Source: Eremophila alpestris peregrina
Lineage: Eukaryota > Chordata > Aves > Passeriformes > Alaudidae
NCBI GenBank assembly: GCA_009792885.1
Contig: WMCF01000031.1
Span: 2,209,437 to 2,273,436, forward strand
Direction of reading: 5' to 3'
Length of the DNA stretch: 64,000 bases
The position numbers and the translations under genes were made by a program. The notes under the pieces were generated by a model. That model had not been told where the DNA came from. It worked only from the letters and a program-made list of their open reading frames with translations, and searched no databases. How positions within the stretch are numbered: the stretch's first letter is position 1; each line of letters starts with the position of its first letter. This document shows, one piece after another, positions 12,731-25,307 of this stretch.

Positions 12731-14489
12731 TGATATAAAACACACATTTCTATTTTACACAATGGAACTGGTTTTTGCCTGCGTGCTTCAAAGTGCTCCT
12801 TTGAACTAAATGCTGATAGGAAGAATAGTGAAACTGTGTATAAAGATGAAGGTCAAATCTTTGTTAGGAAAACAATACGTCTGCAACTTTTTTTCAGACC
12901 AAGATAAATTTGCAAGGAGTAAACAGTAACTAAAAATATTAATAAATGTATTTAAGTGTGAAGATCTAAAAGGTTTCTTTTGTTTATTTTTGCCGTATAG
13001 CTGAAGTACTTCCCCAGAAAAGTGGAAAACAAAAGGATGATGACATCCAAATTCTCCCAGAACCAAAGCTCAATTAGCTGAGGCTTTAGTCAGACTGCTT
13101 TAAGCTCTTTATTTGCGTTAACATGTACTTCACTGAAACGAGAGAAAAGATGTTCCTAAGAACCAAGCACTCCATTTCTTTTGATTAAAAGCCAAACGTG
13201 TTTCCCAATCACACACAGACCACGAGCGAGGATTTGTTTATGGTGGATTTCTCATCAACAGCAGAGGACCACCAGTGTCCACAGACACAATGAGCCAACC
13301 TAAGCTGCACTCATACAGGTTATGGCTCATGTAAATATCCCTGCTAAAGGCTCGTGCCCACAGTACAGGAGTTACACATAATATTCAAAAGTCTCCATAT
13401 GAACAAAGCCCATGTTGTCTGATTAAAGCAAAGAAGTTAAAGTTTTTGTTAATATGTTTAATGTTACCAAGGGAGGGGGGAAAAGCATACAGATGACAAT
13501 ATATTTTACAAAAACACCTCCACTCAAACACATATTAAAGAACTTTTCTGTGTCCTATATTAAAGTGAAATACTGATTCCCACCCCCGCCTTTCTTTGCA
13601 GGTCTCCTCCAAATGCTACAGATGCAATAAAAGAGTCAGCTGCTGTGCAAGAAGCAGCAGCCTGAAGCCTGTGGGGGAATTGGGCAGGCAAGGAAGGGTG
13701 CTTGGGGAGGATGCTACAAACTGCAGGGATGCCATCCCAGCTCTGAGGTGTTATTAAAGCCCAGTGCTTGGAACAGGGACCATGACCCAAATTCTGGGTC
13801 CCTGATGTGGGGATGTGCTTGGCCCTAAGTCCCTGTTGATTCATAGGCTCAACTTGGCCTACTTGGAACTAGCACAAAGACATCTCAGTAGCACACAGTA
13901 GTGGAGCATGAAGAAACTCCTCTGATCCAGCTCCCAGCATACTTGTCCTGAATTCCTTCCTGCCAGAGCACTCATGGCACCACACAGCTCCACTGCACCT
14001 GGATAGCTTTTCCCTTCTGAGATAACCAAAACTCACTGCCAAGAAAAATAAACACACAAACTTAAAATTCATTTTCCAAGCTGTACATTTTCCAAACAAA
14101 TGCCATGTTAGTGACATGCACAGTAACAGGCAGGCATTTGACTATCAGTGGATCAGACTTTAAAACACATTAATATTTCAGGTACCAACAATTAACACAC
14201 TACCATTTTTTTCTTGACTATCCTTATGAGAATTCAATGCACTTACAATAAAAGCCTTTCAAAGCAGAACATGGTGTGGTACTGTATGGCAGAAAAAAAT
14301 GCCCTGCAAGGTCAGATGACTGGTCCCAACTGGCCTAGTGCCTGACTTCCACCAGTGCCATGCTATTTAGAGATACTGTTTAGGAAAAAGACAGAAGCCT
14401 GGCTGCTTTTGGGGTCCCTTCCTCCTGTCCTCCAAAATCCCCATGCACAATGATGTTACACAATTTCAGTGTCCATTTGCAGTTCTGTT

Positions 14490-14920
14490 TCTGTCTATGA
14501 AATTGTCTGATCTCTTTTGAACCCGCTGATATCTTTGCCACCTACCATGGCAAAAAATTCACTGCCTGGAGTTCCAGAAAATGAAGGACTATTTTCTTTT
14601 CTTTGCTTTAAACCTGATCTCCTGCTATCTTCACTGAGTGCCCTCTATTTCTTATATTGCAGGATTTGGAGAGCAACAGTTTCACATCTGGCTTTTTCAT
14701 CACTTTCATGACTTTGTAAATCTCTAACGATAAATTTCTCTCAGTCATTCTCCAAATTGAAGAGTACCAAACTTTTCAATCTCTCCTCATATGACAGTTG
14801 CTCCATTTCCCCAAATTATTTCAGTTGCCATTTTCTGCACCATCTGTAACCCCACTAAATCCACCTGGAAAAGCAGAGAACTGAACACTACTTCTGATGT
14901 GAGTCCAATGAGCTTTTGTT
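14490..14920 (-). mobile_element. Old CR1/L3-like LINE fragment
   Basis: The plus strand carries ctgatatctttgccacctac, ccatggcaaaaaattcactg, then tttgctttaaacctgatctc, gtgccctctatttcttatat, tcatgactttgtaaatctct, aatctctcctcatatgacag and ttatttcagttgccattttc. These phrases appear in the same order in the ancient CR1 family shared by reptiles, crocodilians and birds, read here in reverse complement, so the element lies on the minus strand. It is strongly diverged, with many small indels and no intact reverse transcriptase frame. Confidence 0.75.
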
Positions 14921-17439
14921 AGTAGCAGAGTGACATCCTTGATGAGACAAATCTTCACTAACATCAAAAATCTCATGTTGCTTTCAAGAGAAAAGTTATT
15001 TCTTTCTACAAGAGAGATAATTCCAGCTAATATACCTGGCACAGGAAGTTATCTTTGTTCTCAATAGTTTGGGATTTCTCCTGCAGAGCAAGCCAACAGA
15101 GAAAAGGCTAAGTGTAAGTGTACTGTCCAAGGATCTACATCCGGAAGAAATAGCATAATATTTGAATAGCACTTCCTGAAACACCTAGACTTCCTGGAAT
15201 TAACAGTTAAAATCCCAGAGGAATTGATAATGTTCTTTGACAATCCAAGCCTAGCAGACTGCTGCCCAACACCACTGTGTTCCTTTCAGGGAAGAATTTT
15301 TAAGGTCATATCTCTACATCACTGCTTGAGAACTCTGGTCCATTTTTATACCTACATGCCCTGTAGTTTCCCTTGCTGATGTGGGCCAAAATCCCTCTTA
15401 TGGATTTGGAGTTGCTTCTCTCCTTTCCCAGCTTTAAATATGCATTTAAATGGCATATTTTACAGTACAACAAATCCCTCCCTATCTTAAGTTTACTTTG
15501 TATTATGCAGAAATCTTGGAGTGGCAATAGGTTGCCTTGATTTTTCATTTAATATCATTAACTTCCATGGAAGTAAAAGTGTTTGGGTCAAAGAGAGGCA
15601 GCCACTATAAAAGCATATGTGCACAATGTAATCTCAAAAGAAAACAGAAATCAGAGTCCAGCAGCAGGAACAAAAGGAAATGTAGCTTTGTTCCAGCTGC
15701 ATGAGCCACCCAAGCACTGAGGAGAACAGTGCTGACATCTCCCTGAGACTGTGCACCACAGCACTGCAATGTAACCACAGCCTTGCCTTGGCCTCACTTC
15801 GGCCACCACATGCCCAAGTCAAACTGGCAATGAGATGGATGGACCCCAGGGCCTTTACCTGACAGTTCTGCTCAAGTGCAGAGAGAAACAAGAGGCCCCA
15901 TGACCCAGTGCAGTCCTCACAAGAAGAATGAGGTCTGGGCTTCATGACATGGTTATCAAACAACCTCTGCAAAGCACATACTCATTTTTAGATACTGCAA
16001 ATTATAATGTTTTGTAGGAATGCACTTCTGCAGTTTCCTCTGTTCCTTTTAAGGTTCATGATATTTACAAACATCAATACTTACATAAGGTAGCACCACT
16101 AAACTAACATTGATTTTAAAGGGATTACTCGTACAGAGAAGATGTTCAAACACATTATCAACAGCCATGAAACATTAACTTACCAACTGACTTCAGCTCT
16201 CTCAAAAGGGAAAAGTCTTCATTATAATGTGTTTTGTATAAAACCAGACTACAGTTTAACCTGCAAGGTCTCTGGTATGTTCCTTTCTCAAATCTGCAAG
16301 CACTAGTTTCACGGAAGAAGTCTGTGCCAAAGTATATTATGCCTACTATGGCAATAAATTCTTCATGGATGAGGCTTTGCACATAAATTACCTTCATTTG
16401 CAGTCTCTGAATGCTCTTCTAAATTTTATGGGATAATATGAATTATGAGCACCCGTGTATTTCTTGTAGCTATATTGTGAGACAGATTTTTTTCTACTAC
16501 TTGCAAAAGATTATGCAAGTGAGTTACACTCTACACCTCTCTCCCTACACCCTCATTGAACAAATGTAATAACAAAAATCAGCCAGTTCCTTATGAGAAG
16601 TGTTTGGTCTGCTATAAAGTTTTGTATGTATTAATTAGTCTAACCAGGATTAAATGTAAATCACATGGTCAAACAAAAGCACTGAATATATCAGAAAGGT
16701 TTTTTCTAAACCTTATAATCTAAGATTTCTTAACCTTGGTTATTTCTTGGTTTAGTTATTGAGTACATATATGATTTGGCAAAACAACTGTTTTTAAATA
16801 AACTGTACATTTAAAGAGCACAATTTATATTTATTTGAAGTTATCATTGTAATCTTTAGAAAACTTGGCTGGGTTTCAGTGGCTGGGCTTTAGGTATTTT
16901 GCTGGTTCTGCTGGATTTCTAAAACCCTCGAGAACTGGGAATGAAATGAGTTCTGTTCACTGTTATTATTAGCCTCTAGCAAACGCTGTTGGTGACCCAC
17001 TGCAACCTAAATCCTAGCCATTCTTCATGTATCTGTTGAAGACTGGGTGCTTTGGACTCAGTTCATCCACAACATTTGCCTCAGAAGCAAGGTTCCAGGT
17101 TTCCACGGGAGCTCTCATTTCACGAATCACTAGAAACGTGAACTGGCAAACAGTACCTGGACCCCAATTCTACAAATTGCTCTAAACCCACTATCTGAAA
17201 GAGCTTAGCAGTTTCAAAGGCTTCACAGGAGCAGGTCCAGGATCGGCCATTTTTCCAAAAGGACACATCCCTGGTGGGCAGTACTGGATAGCACCAAAGA
17301 CAGCAGGAATGGTACATGTGGTGTGGGAACGCTTGCCCCGCTCCCATGACAGCAGGCAAAGGATCAGGCAAGAAGGCTCATAACAAGATCAGACAAAAGA
17401 GAAAACACTGAATCATGTTAAAGTAATTACCAGAAAATA

Positions 17440-17840
17440 AGACTTCTGCAAAATATTTGCAATCAGCTCGCTGGAGCCTTCAGGCTCAGTCTTGCACTGG
17501 GCTGCCTGTAGCAGCACCACCCCAGGAGGCGCTCCAGGAAGAGCGGGTGACTCAGTCGCAGTTCCTCCCTGGCTCCTTCCTCCCGCATGGCACAACAAAT
17601 AACTGCACCCTGTCCCACTGCAGCGCTCCCACGTCACCGCCAGCCAGCCCGGCAGGAGAGAAAGCCACAGCCCTGCTCCCCCTCGGCTTGCCCTGCTTCT
17701 GGGACAGTGAGGACACGCAGACCCCGCTGTCTCTTCACCCCGTTGTCTCTCCCATCTCCCCACACCCAAAACTGCTGTCTAAAGCGGCCATATGGGACAC
17801 ATTTACTTCTCACTACTGCCCTGGGGTGCTACTAGGAACA
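17440..17840. other. GC-richer non-repetitive patch in intron 1
   Basis: About 400 bp clearly richer in G+C than its surroundings, open on both strands for more than 100 codons, with GGGTGACTCAGTCGC (an AP-1-type TGACTCA) near 17545. The open frames (Pro/Ser/Ala-rich, no family) look compositional. There is no supported exon, and function is unknown. Confidence 0.3.
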
Positions 17841-18486
17841 GGAATAATCTAGCATGGAGATAGCATCAGCATGAAAGAGAAGAGAATCCTAGTTAGGAAG
17901 AACATATGTCGTCACTAGATAATGATAACCATATTTAATGGGCACAAGCATGAAGGCATGAATTTAAGAGATTTCCTCCTTGTTTTAAAAAATAAGGGCT
18001 TATTATAAAAATGCCCAATTACACCATCAGGACTACATAATATTTATGATTAAAAAATCACTGTAATTAAATGCTACATGCTGATTTCAATTATTTAGCA
18101 GTGGAGCAATAAAATAAGCAAACACCTTTAAAATGTTCTTTGCATAGAGAAATCTCAGAATAGAAAAGTAGCTAAAAAGTTACCTGTCAAGACCTTAGAC
18201 ATCCCGTGGTAAGATTTAAGCTGCAAGGATTCTCAGATCCATTTTTTTTTTTTTGCTGCAAGCTTACAGTGGAGCTACTATATAGGAAAAGAGTGAATTC
18301 CTGCCCTGACTGGGGCATTTGTGATGCCACCTTAGAACTAGACACTCGGGAAAAACAAAGGCATATAGAGAGGCTAAAAATAGCAAAGATCTGAAGCAGT
18401 GAGGCAGTTCAATCCACAGGGGCCATGTCTGCACATGCCCCTCCACTGAAGGACCTAGGCTGTGGTCATTAGCAGTGGAAAACCTT

Positions 18487-18545
18487 TCAAGATTATATTG
18501 AAAATCACTACAATCAAGATTAAATTGAAAATCACTAAAATCACT
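18487..18545. repeat. 27-bp tandem duplication
   Basis: Two near-identical copies of a 27-bp unit, TCAAGATTATATTGAAAATC + ACTACAA and TCAAGATTAAATTGAAAATC + ACTAAAA, in direct repeat. A third partial copy follows (TCACTAG). Seen directly. Confidence 0.9.
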
Positions 18546-21500
18546 AGAAATAAGGGACATTCCCAGATATTCTCAATAATCTGTCATAGACAAGAGACAA
18601 AAGGTTTCCACATTAAATATTACTAATTCTATTCTGGGGCTAAGTAACACTCCTGGACAAATGGTGATAAACACAACCAGCAAGCAGGGGTGTAGCTGTG
18701 GCAAACCAGGTGCTGTAAGCAGGATGCAGTGCACGCTGTCCTGAACTCTGTCACCCAATGATATGAAAGTGGCCATGCCACCTTCCTTTCTTTTTGGTAT
18801 AACTGATGTTACATCAAAGAAAGACCTCCAGCACAGCTTCTAATGTGCAATGCTCAAGTGCTGACAGTGTGCCAGACTCACCATTACAGGGCAAAATAAT
18901 GGATGGATGTGGAGCTTCTAGACTGCCTTCATTCCAGCTGTTACCTTGGAGAAGTTGGGATGGATGATAACTCAAAAATTCTTCACATTAGCATTACATT
19001 AAGAATTCTAATGTCAAAAAAAGAACACAGCCCACTTCCATTCATGCTTCTGACCAACTTTTGCTTTCCTTGATAGATTTTCAGCTAAACAAAAATTGAG
19101 CTAGAGATGCCCAGTTTAAACTAAATGTCCTATAAACTAAATATGGCTGATTATTCCTTGCTTTCTTACATCCTTCTCATTTACCAAGAACAAAACAAAA
19201 CTTCTTGATGAACACATTATAAGGCAAGAATAATGACCATTCCCAACCCCACAGTTTCATTTTTATTGCAAATAAAACAACCCTGAAGGTCTTCCATTAG
19301 TTTCAGAGGCTGGGAGGGAGTGGGAAGAACGATGTGTTACGCTACAATGGAGGAAGTACTTACGCCAACTGGAAAAATGGACTATAAAAAGCTTTTCTTA
19401 CAAAAACATAAGGAAGCAACCAACACCCTCAATTGTTGAAGTGAAAGGAGGGAGGTCTAAACACACCATTAAAAAAAAATTAAATTAAAAAAGTCCTGCA
19501 GTGTGTCACATGCTCCCAATTACTCTCAGATTTGAGAGCCTGGTTCGATAAGGTCCAACTGTTACTAAGAGCAAAAGAGCACCAATGCTGTAGAACTGTA
19601 GCAGGCTGCAGCCCCTGCTGCTCACACTATCACTTGGTTCTTGGCACAGCACTATGGACTCTGTCCCTCTCTGCAACCTACTGCAAGTTGGGTGAGGAGC
19701 CCTCTGCACCTGGAACAAGGGATCAGAGTGCAAAACCAGGCAATGGTGCTGCACTGCAGGGAAATGGTGCCACCAGGGCAACCACTTCTGCTGCAAGGGC
19801 CTTTCCTGACCAGCAGCATCCCCAGCTGCATGTCAGGAACACATCCCCTCCAGTCAACACAGGAACAGGGTTCACCCAGCTCAGAACCAGTGTGCAACAC
19901 AGGGGTAAGAATTCAAAGTACAGCTTCAGAGGGTCAAACAGGCTCATTACAGAAGAGAAGATTTATTAGACCTAATAGCTAAATACTGGCAGGACAGAGA
20001 TGCAAATTCTAACCAGGCAGAGTGAGGAAAAAGGAGGTGGACAGTGAAGTTGGCCACATTGATTTTACTTGCTTTGGAGAGACTGCTACCTGGGCCTCTG
20101 CACTGGGCAACACTCAGTTGGAACAGCCATCCCTGATACAGGCTCATGCACTGCCATGCCCCAAGAAACAGGCTCATACACCCCAGTATTCTGATCCCTA
20201 GCAGCATAGAGCCTCTAAGAGAGATACAACCAAAAGAGAGCTCCCACAATGATCTACTGCCACTTCGGTAGTCTCGTATTTTTCCATTAAGGTAATTTTC
20301 CTTGTCCATGAACATATATTGACTCATGGCATTTAGCAAAGTCATAACCCTCTAGTTACAGAGCTTGAACTTGTCAACAATTATTTAGTGAGTGTAATGG
20401 AGCTAGGTCAGAAAGCAGATACACAATCCAGTAATTCTATTAGTCCTTACAAAATCATTCCTTCCCCAGCAGCCACTGTGTAAAAGGACAGTAAAGGTAG
20501 AGGTCTGGCTATGCAATGAACCTGTAGCTTCAAACTAATTTCACTTAGAAATTTCTTACATGGTTTTGAGTATCTACCTCTTGTAAATGACTACAAATGA
20601 AAACCAGAGATGTCATCACACAATATTCAAATGGAAGCAGATAGCACACATTCATTCTCTCCTGTCCCCAGAACACTTCAAGTTGTTTTGGAATTTTGAA
20701 AATGACAACACCCTAAACAATACAGACCTACCAATCTGGGATAAAACTGCATTCTTCTTCCCCTGCTGCTTACTTAGGGAAGGTGTTACCATTGCTTTGC
20801 CCAGAACACACAGACAGCAACACGGCTCAGCACTTCAAACACCAGGAGAGTCAACACAGGAGAAGCCAGCCTGCTTTGTCCCTGCCAATAATGCTCAGTG
20901 CAAAACAGGATACTGCATTCTTGAATATGTTTTCTTTATTCTGCAGAAGACACACAAAGGAGTTCTGATGGGCCATTCTCCCTTCTGATTCCAAACTGAG
21001 AATCCATGGCTTTACATGGGTCTGCTCAGACAGGGCTCTGAGAAACCTCATTCCTAGATGGCTCCTATTCTCCCACCTTTATGTCTGTGCTCACTTTATC
21101 TCATTGTCTGGGTGGGTTTGTGGGTGGCTGCTGTTGTTTTTTTCACATTAAGTGTGTCCATGGGTCTCTCCATGGCTCACACTGTGTACACTTAAAGTCC
21201 TTGATAAATCTTGTTTGCAGCTCTACTTTTCCCACCTCCTAACACTGACTAGGACAGTTCTTCTCTCAGTCTCACTGCTTTCTCACAGCAAAACTAGCAC
21301 AGTGGACTGCCAACTGACTCCTAACAATTTATTTCTATGTGCACAGAGTCATACAATTCTACAACGTGAACTAAGAAAAAATAATCCTCAACTCTTACAT
21401 AATTCTCCTGTTTCTAGAGGTCAAGAAGTTCCTTTCTTGATATTCAAACTCAAATGTTGATGATAGAAACTAGCATTTTAAGAAGAGGCAAGCAGAAATT

Positions 21501-22930
21501 TCTCATCAACTGAACAAGTTGTGCTATGCTTCTGGGCACACATTACAGTATCTCTTTCGCATCACACCTACTCTACTAAATATACAAAACACTGTGCAAG
21601 TGATAGTTTTGTCAGCCACCAGCTAATCAAATGAAAAATTATTAGGCTTAGAAAAATAATAAAAGCAGAAGCCAGCTGTGCATTTGTTGGATGAAAATCC
21701 CAGTGTCTCCCATGTTAGCTCATGTGTATTTCAATTTCTGGGAAGAAAATAATGGGAGTTTCTCCACCCTTTCTCATGTGAGCCATAAAACAGATTTATT
21801 ACCTAGGATATATTCTGTGTTTTCTCCTGAGGAAAAAAGAAAGTGGTGGAACAAGTTCATTTTTTTCCCTTCTAAAACAAGGATTTTCTTTATAATAAAC
21901 ACAGAGCTTAATTTTGGTATCATATGGCCCTTCTATTTAATGCTCTGGTCACACTTTTTGCCTTTCTAAATCTTGAATTGTTGCATTTTCATTTCAGTGG
22001 GGAATCTACAGCTGCTCCAGCTGTCTGAGTGTGAAAAGTCTGTCCTAAGATTCCTATCTGGTGTTTTAAAGCAAAATCCTTCTCTCCCCTAAATAAAAGA
22101 AGTTTAGCATCTACATAAAAACAACGGAACAACTAAAACAAAAAGAAAAGCTAAACATTAGTTTATGTTTTCTTTTTCAAATAGTTCTTGCTTAGCTTTA
22201 CCTGACACTCAACTGTGACCCATCAGCTCTGGGAACTCAGGCTGCAGACCCAGAGGTTTAGGACAGGGTTGCATCTCATCTGGGAAGGTTATCCTGTACA
22301 AACAACTATTTTTTTTACTGTAATGGTCACCTTATGACCTTTAAAAATTCATCATGAGAAAGAAGATTTGCTGACTAAAAGATTTTTTTTCTCCTGAAAC
22401 TCTTAATTTTCTCACAATATGATGTTATATTATGTTACATTAGTTCTAAAGACCTGTGCTGGTAAATCCATTTACAGAAAAGGTGACTTCCTCTGGAACT
22501 TTTGCTTTTGAGATGCAGAAGAGACTGATTCCTATTTTAAACGCTTCTGAATCATTATATAGCCTGGATTCTCCAGTTTAGGGGTCTGGAAACTTTCAAG
22601 GCTAAGATATCCCTTTTTAAAATGACATCCAGGAACATGGCTTTTTAAAGTAAATCTGTTGACTCTGATATTTGTAGCCTACAAATATCCCATTGCTAAC
22701 CAGCAGCTCTTGTTTAATGAGTCACTTTCCTCAACACAGCCAACCTGACATGTCTCAAAGGCTTCAGTCCTTTCAAATAATCCCATGATATATGAGCGTT
22801 TACACCAAGTCATAAATGCCAGTGAGACAATTTTTGAAATGATGAGCTATGCCATCATTAGCTGCATATAATTAAAATGTACCATAGGAAGTGCACTCAT
22901 TACAGTTGTGAAATTATTTTAGTGCTTATG

Positions 22931-22965
22931 AAAAAAAAAAAAAAAAAGAGAGAGAGAGAAAAAAA
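22931..22965 (+). repeat. Poly(A) plus (GA)n simple repeat
   Basis: A run of 17 A is followed by GAGAGAGAGAGA and more A. It could be a microsatellite grown from a retroposed poly(A) tail, but no element is recognised upstream. Confidence 0.9.
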
Positions 22966-24629
22966 TAGCACTTTTAATGATACAACTGTGCCAGCACAGA
23001 GCTGAAGCTGGCTTGCTTAGGCAAATTATTGTGCAGGTTTTTTTTGAAGATTTCTTTCATTCTCATTGTTTTGTGATCATTTACACTGCTCCACAGAGAC
23101 CAGTAATTTGGAAACTAAAACTCCAGTAGCTGAAGCGTTTTCAACCTATTACTAATTTGAAATCCTACATTTGTACTGCCAAGCATATTCTAGTGCAGTC
23201 AAACTGCATTCTTACAAAGAGTATAAATACATCCAAACAGATGATCTGGGCAGGAAAACACTATTACTGCCACTAGACTTACTTTTTTTCCTTTATAAAG
23301 ACATAGAAACACAACAAACATGTAATACTGTCTTCAGATTCCAAGTACAAAAGTATCAGCATTACAACTCGAAAAGGGTGTCCAGAAAGCAAAGTTCAAC
23401 CTTTTTTTAATCCAGTTTGTCTTCACAAAGTCAGATATAGCACTAGCATGCATCTATAATCCAGCTGCAACCAGACAATTTATTACAGAAGAGCAGTCAT
23501 AGTAGCTATTTTTCCCCAATGAAGACAGTGCTTCATGGAATATAATTTTGAAAAATCAGAATCTTCAGGGTTAAATTTCCCATATGAGCTAATTAGCAAT
23601 GACTGGTTTACAGTTACTACTGATCCAATGAAACAGTACATTGTTATGGCTGAGCTTGCAGAGAAATAGTACTCAAATTAAAAATAAGACCTATACAAGC
23701 ACAAAGCATAATATAGCCTGATGTACGACATGGTAGAGCCAAAAAATGTATCTCTTTAGAATGTAAGAACATATATGGGTCAGTAATTCAACAGTTCTTT
23801 GCAAAAAGAAACTCACAGTATTTCAAAATGCTCAAAGTTTTAAATGTACTGCTCCCTAAATACCTTACTATTCCAACATTGTAATTCCAGTGCTTAAAAA
23901 ATAAGTCTCTACGTCAATTAACCAAAATCAGACAATCTATCTGATATTAGAAACTGGTATCTATTCCAGTGCATGCACCAAAATAATTTCCATCTGCAGA
24001 ATCTTTATAACTGATAATCACACATCCGAGCCAGTATAAACAGAGTTAGACTTGCTGATTGCAGGGTATTTTTAAAACAAGAAAAAACTAGTTTACCTTT
24101 AAATCAATAAAATTATTTAAGGAATCATTAAAGGAATCACTAAAAAACAAAAAGTTGCTCCAGCAGCTTTTAAAAAAATCTAGGAATTTAGTTACAAATA
24201 GCATTTTTAAAAATTCTTTATACTTCCTGTAATTTAGGCAGACAGGACACATTTTTTATGACATTTCCCAGTCACAGAGCCCTCTCTAAAAGCTTCACAG
24301 AAATGCTGCTAAAATTGGGGTTTACTGGAAGGCGTTCAGAAGGATACAGGTCATAAAGAGACTGTGCTAAAAAGTGTGGCAAAATGCTCCTCAAAACAAT
24401 CCCCAGAGGAAAAAGTTACACACATATTTCCATCTCGTGCGGTCTGTTTTTTTCCAGAGCACACACTGTGCTTGCTTTTTACCTTTTTCACTTCAAAATG
24501 AAGCTGCTGAACCTGGAACCGGGATTGTTCCCTACTCCAAACTGGCATTAAAAAGAGTTGTACAAGGCATTTTCCTTGTTTCAAACAACCAGCACTACCT
24601 GAGGAGAAAAGCACAGCGAAAGAACAGCC

Positions 24630-24765
24630 GGTGTCGGAGGTGAGTGCGCGGCTGTGCCCCGAGCGCTGCCCGCGCCGCTGACGGGCGCTGCCGCCAGAGG
24701 GCGACAGTGAGCGGGCCAGCAGAGCCAGCTACGAGCCCACATGGGCCCATCAGAGCGAGAGCTCG
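24630..24765. promoter_or_regulatory. Small CpG-rich patch with splice-donor-like sequence
   Basis: A CpG-dense block of about 130 bp stands out from AT-rich flanks. It contains GGAGGTGAGTGCGCGG on the plus strand at about 24637, a perfect donor-like GGTGAGTG, followed by the CTCF-like motif. It could be a minor promoter or first exon of a plus-strand noncoding transcript, or simply a CpG-rich insulator. No coding content is supported. Confidence 0.4.
24689..24707 (+). promoter_or_regulatory. CTCF-like binding motif
   Basis: TGCCGCCAGAGGGCGACAG matches the CTCF core (CCGCCAGRGGGCGC-like, plus orientation) at nearly every strong position. It lies about 1.7 kb on the intron side of the proposed GNB1L promoter. 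CTCF occupancy is inferred from the motif alone. Confidence 0.65.
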
Positions 24766-25307
24766 GACCACTTGATAAATAGGTTATATTTTATATAACC
24801 ATACTGTACTTGACAATAACATTAAAGCACTTTTAGGTGTTCCTGAGGGCTGCAAATGGTGGGGAGAGACCCACCCGAGACCATGCCTTCCTTGAACAGA
24901 ACCGTGTTCAATACTCAACCAGTGCTGTTCCTGCCTCACCTCCGTCTGCTCAAGCAGCGTCTGTGTCGCTTAAATACCTAAATAATTCTATTGGTCATAA
25001 AAGTACTGGGATTATTACGGAGAGATGTAAAATTCAGTGCATTAGAACTGTGAGCTCCATTACCACTAGGTTTGGTGCTGATATTGATGTCCGATGGGGT
25101 ATATCCTGAACTCAAGGCACACACACTGTATCACTACTGCCAGAGGAGCTCCTGCACGGACTGTCCAGGCAAACTGCTGCAGAGCATCAAGGCGATGCAG
25201 ACCCTAATCAAAACATCACTTTTTTTAAGCAGGTGCCTTACGTCAGCCACAGATGCGACATGCCCCCTCACCGTGCCGGCTTGAGCTTCTTCCCATCCCC
25301 GCTGGAG

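Noticed and set aside
17413..17852. Overlapping open frames on both strands as an exon
   Set aside because: Open on both strands by local GC richness, with no similarity or splice structure.
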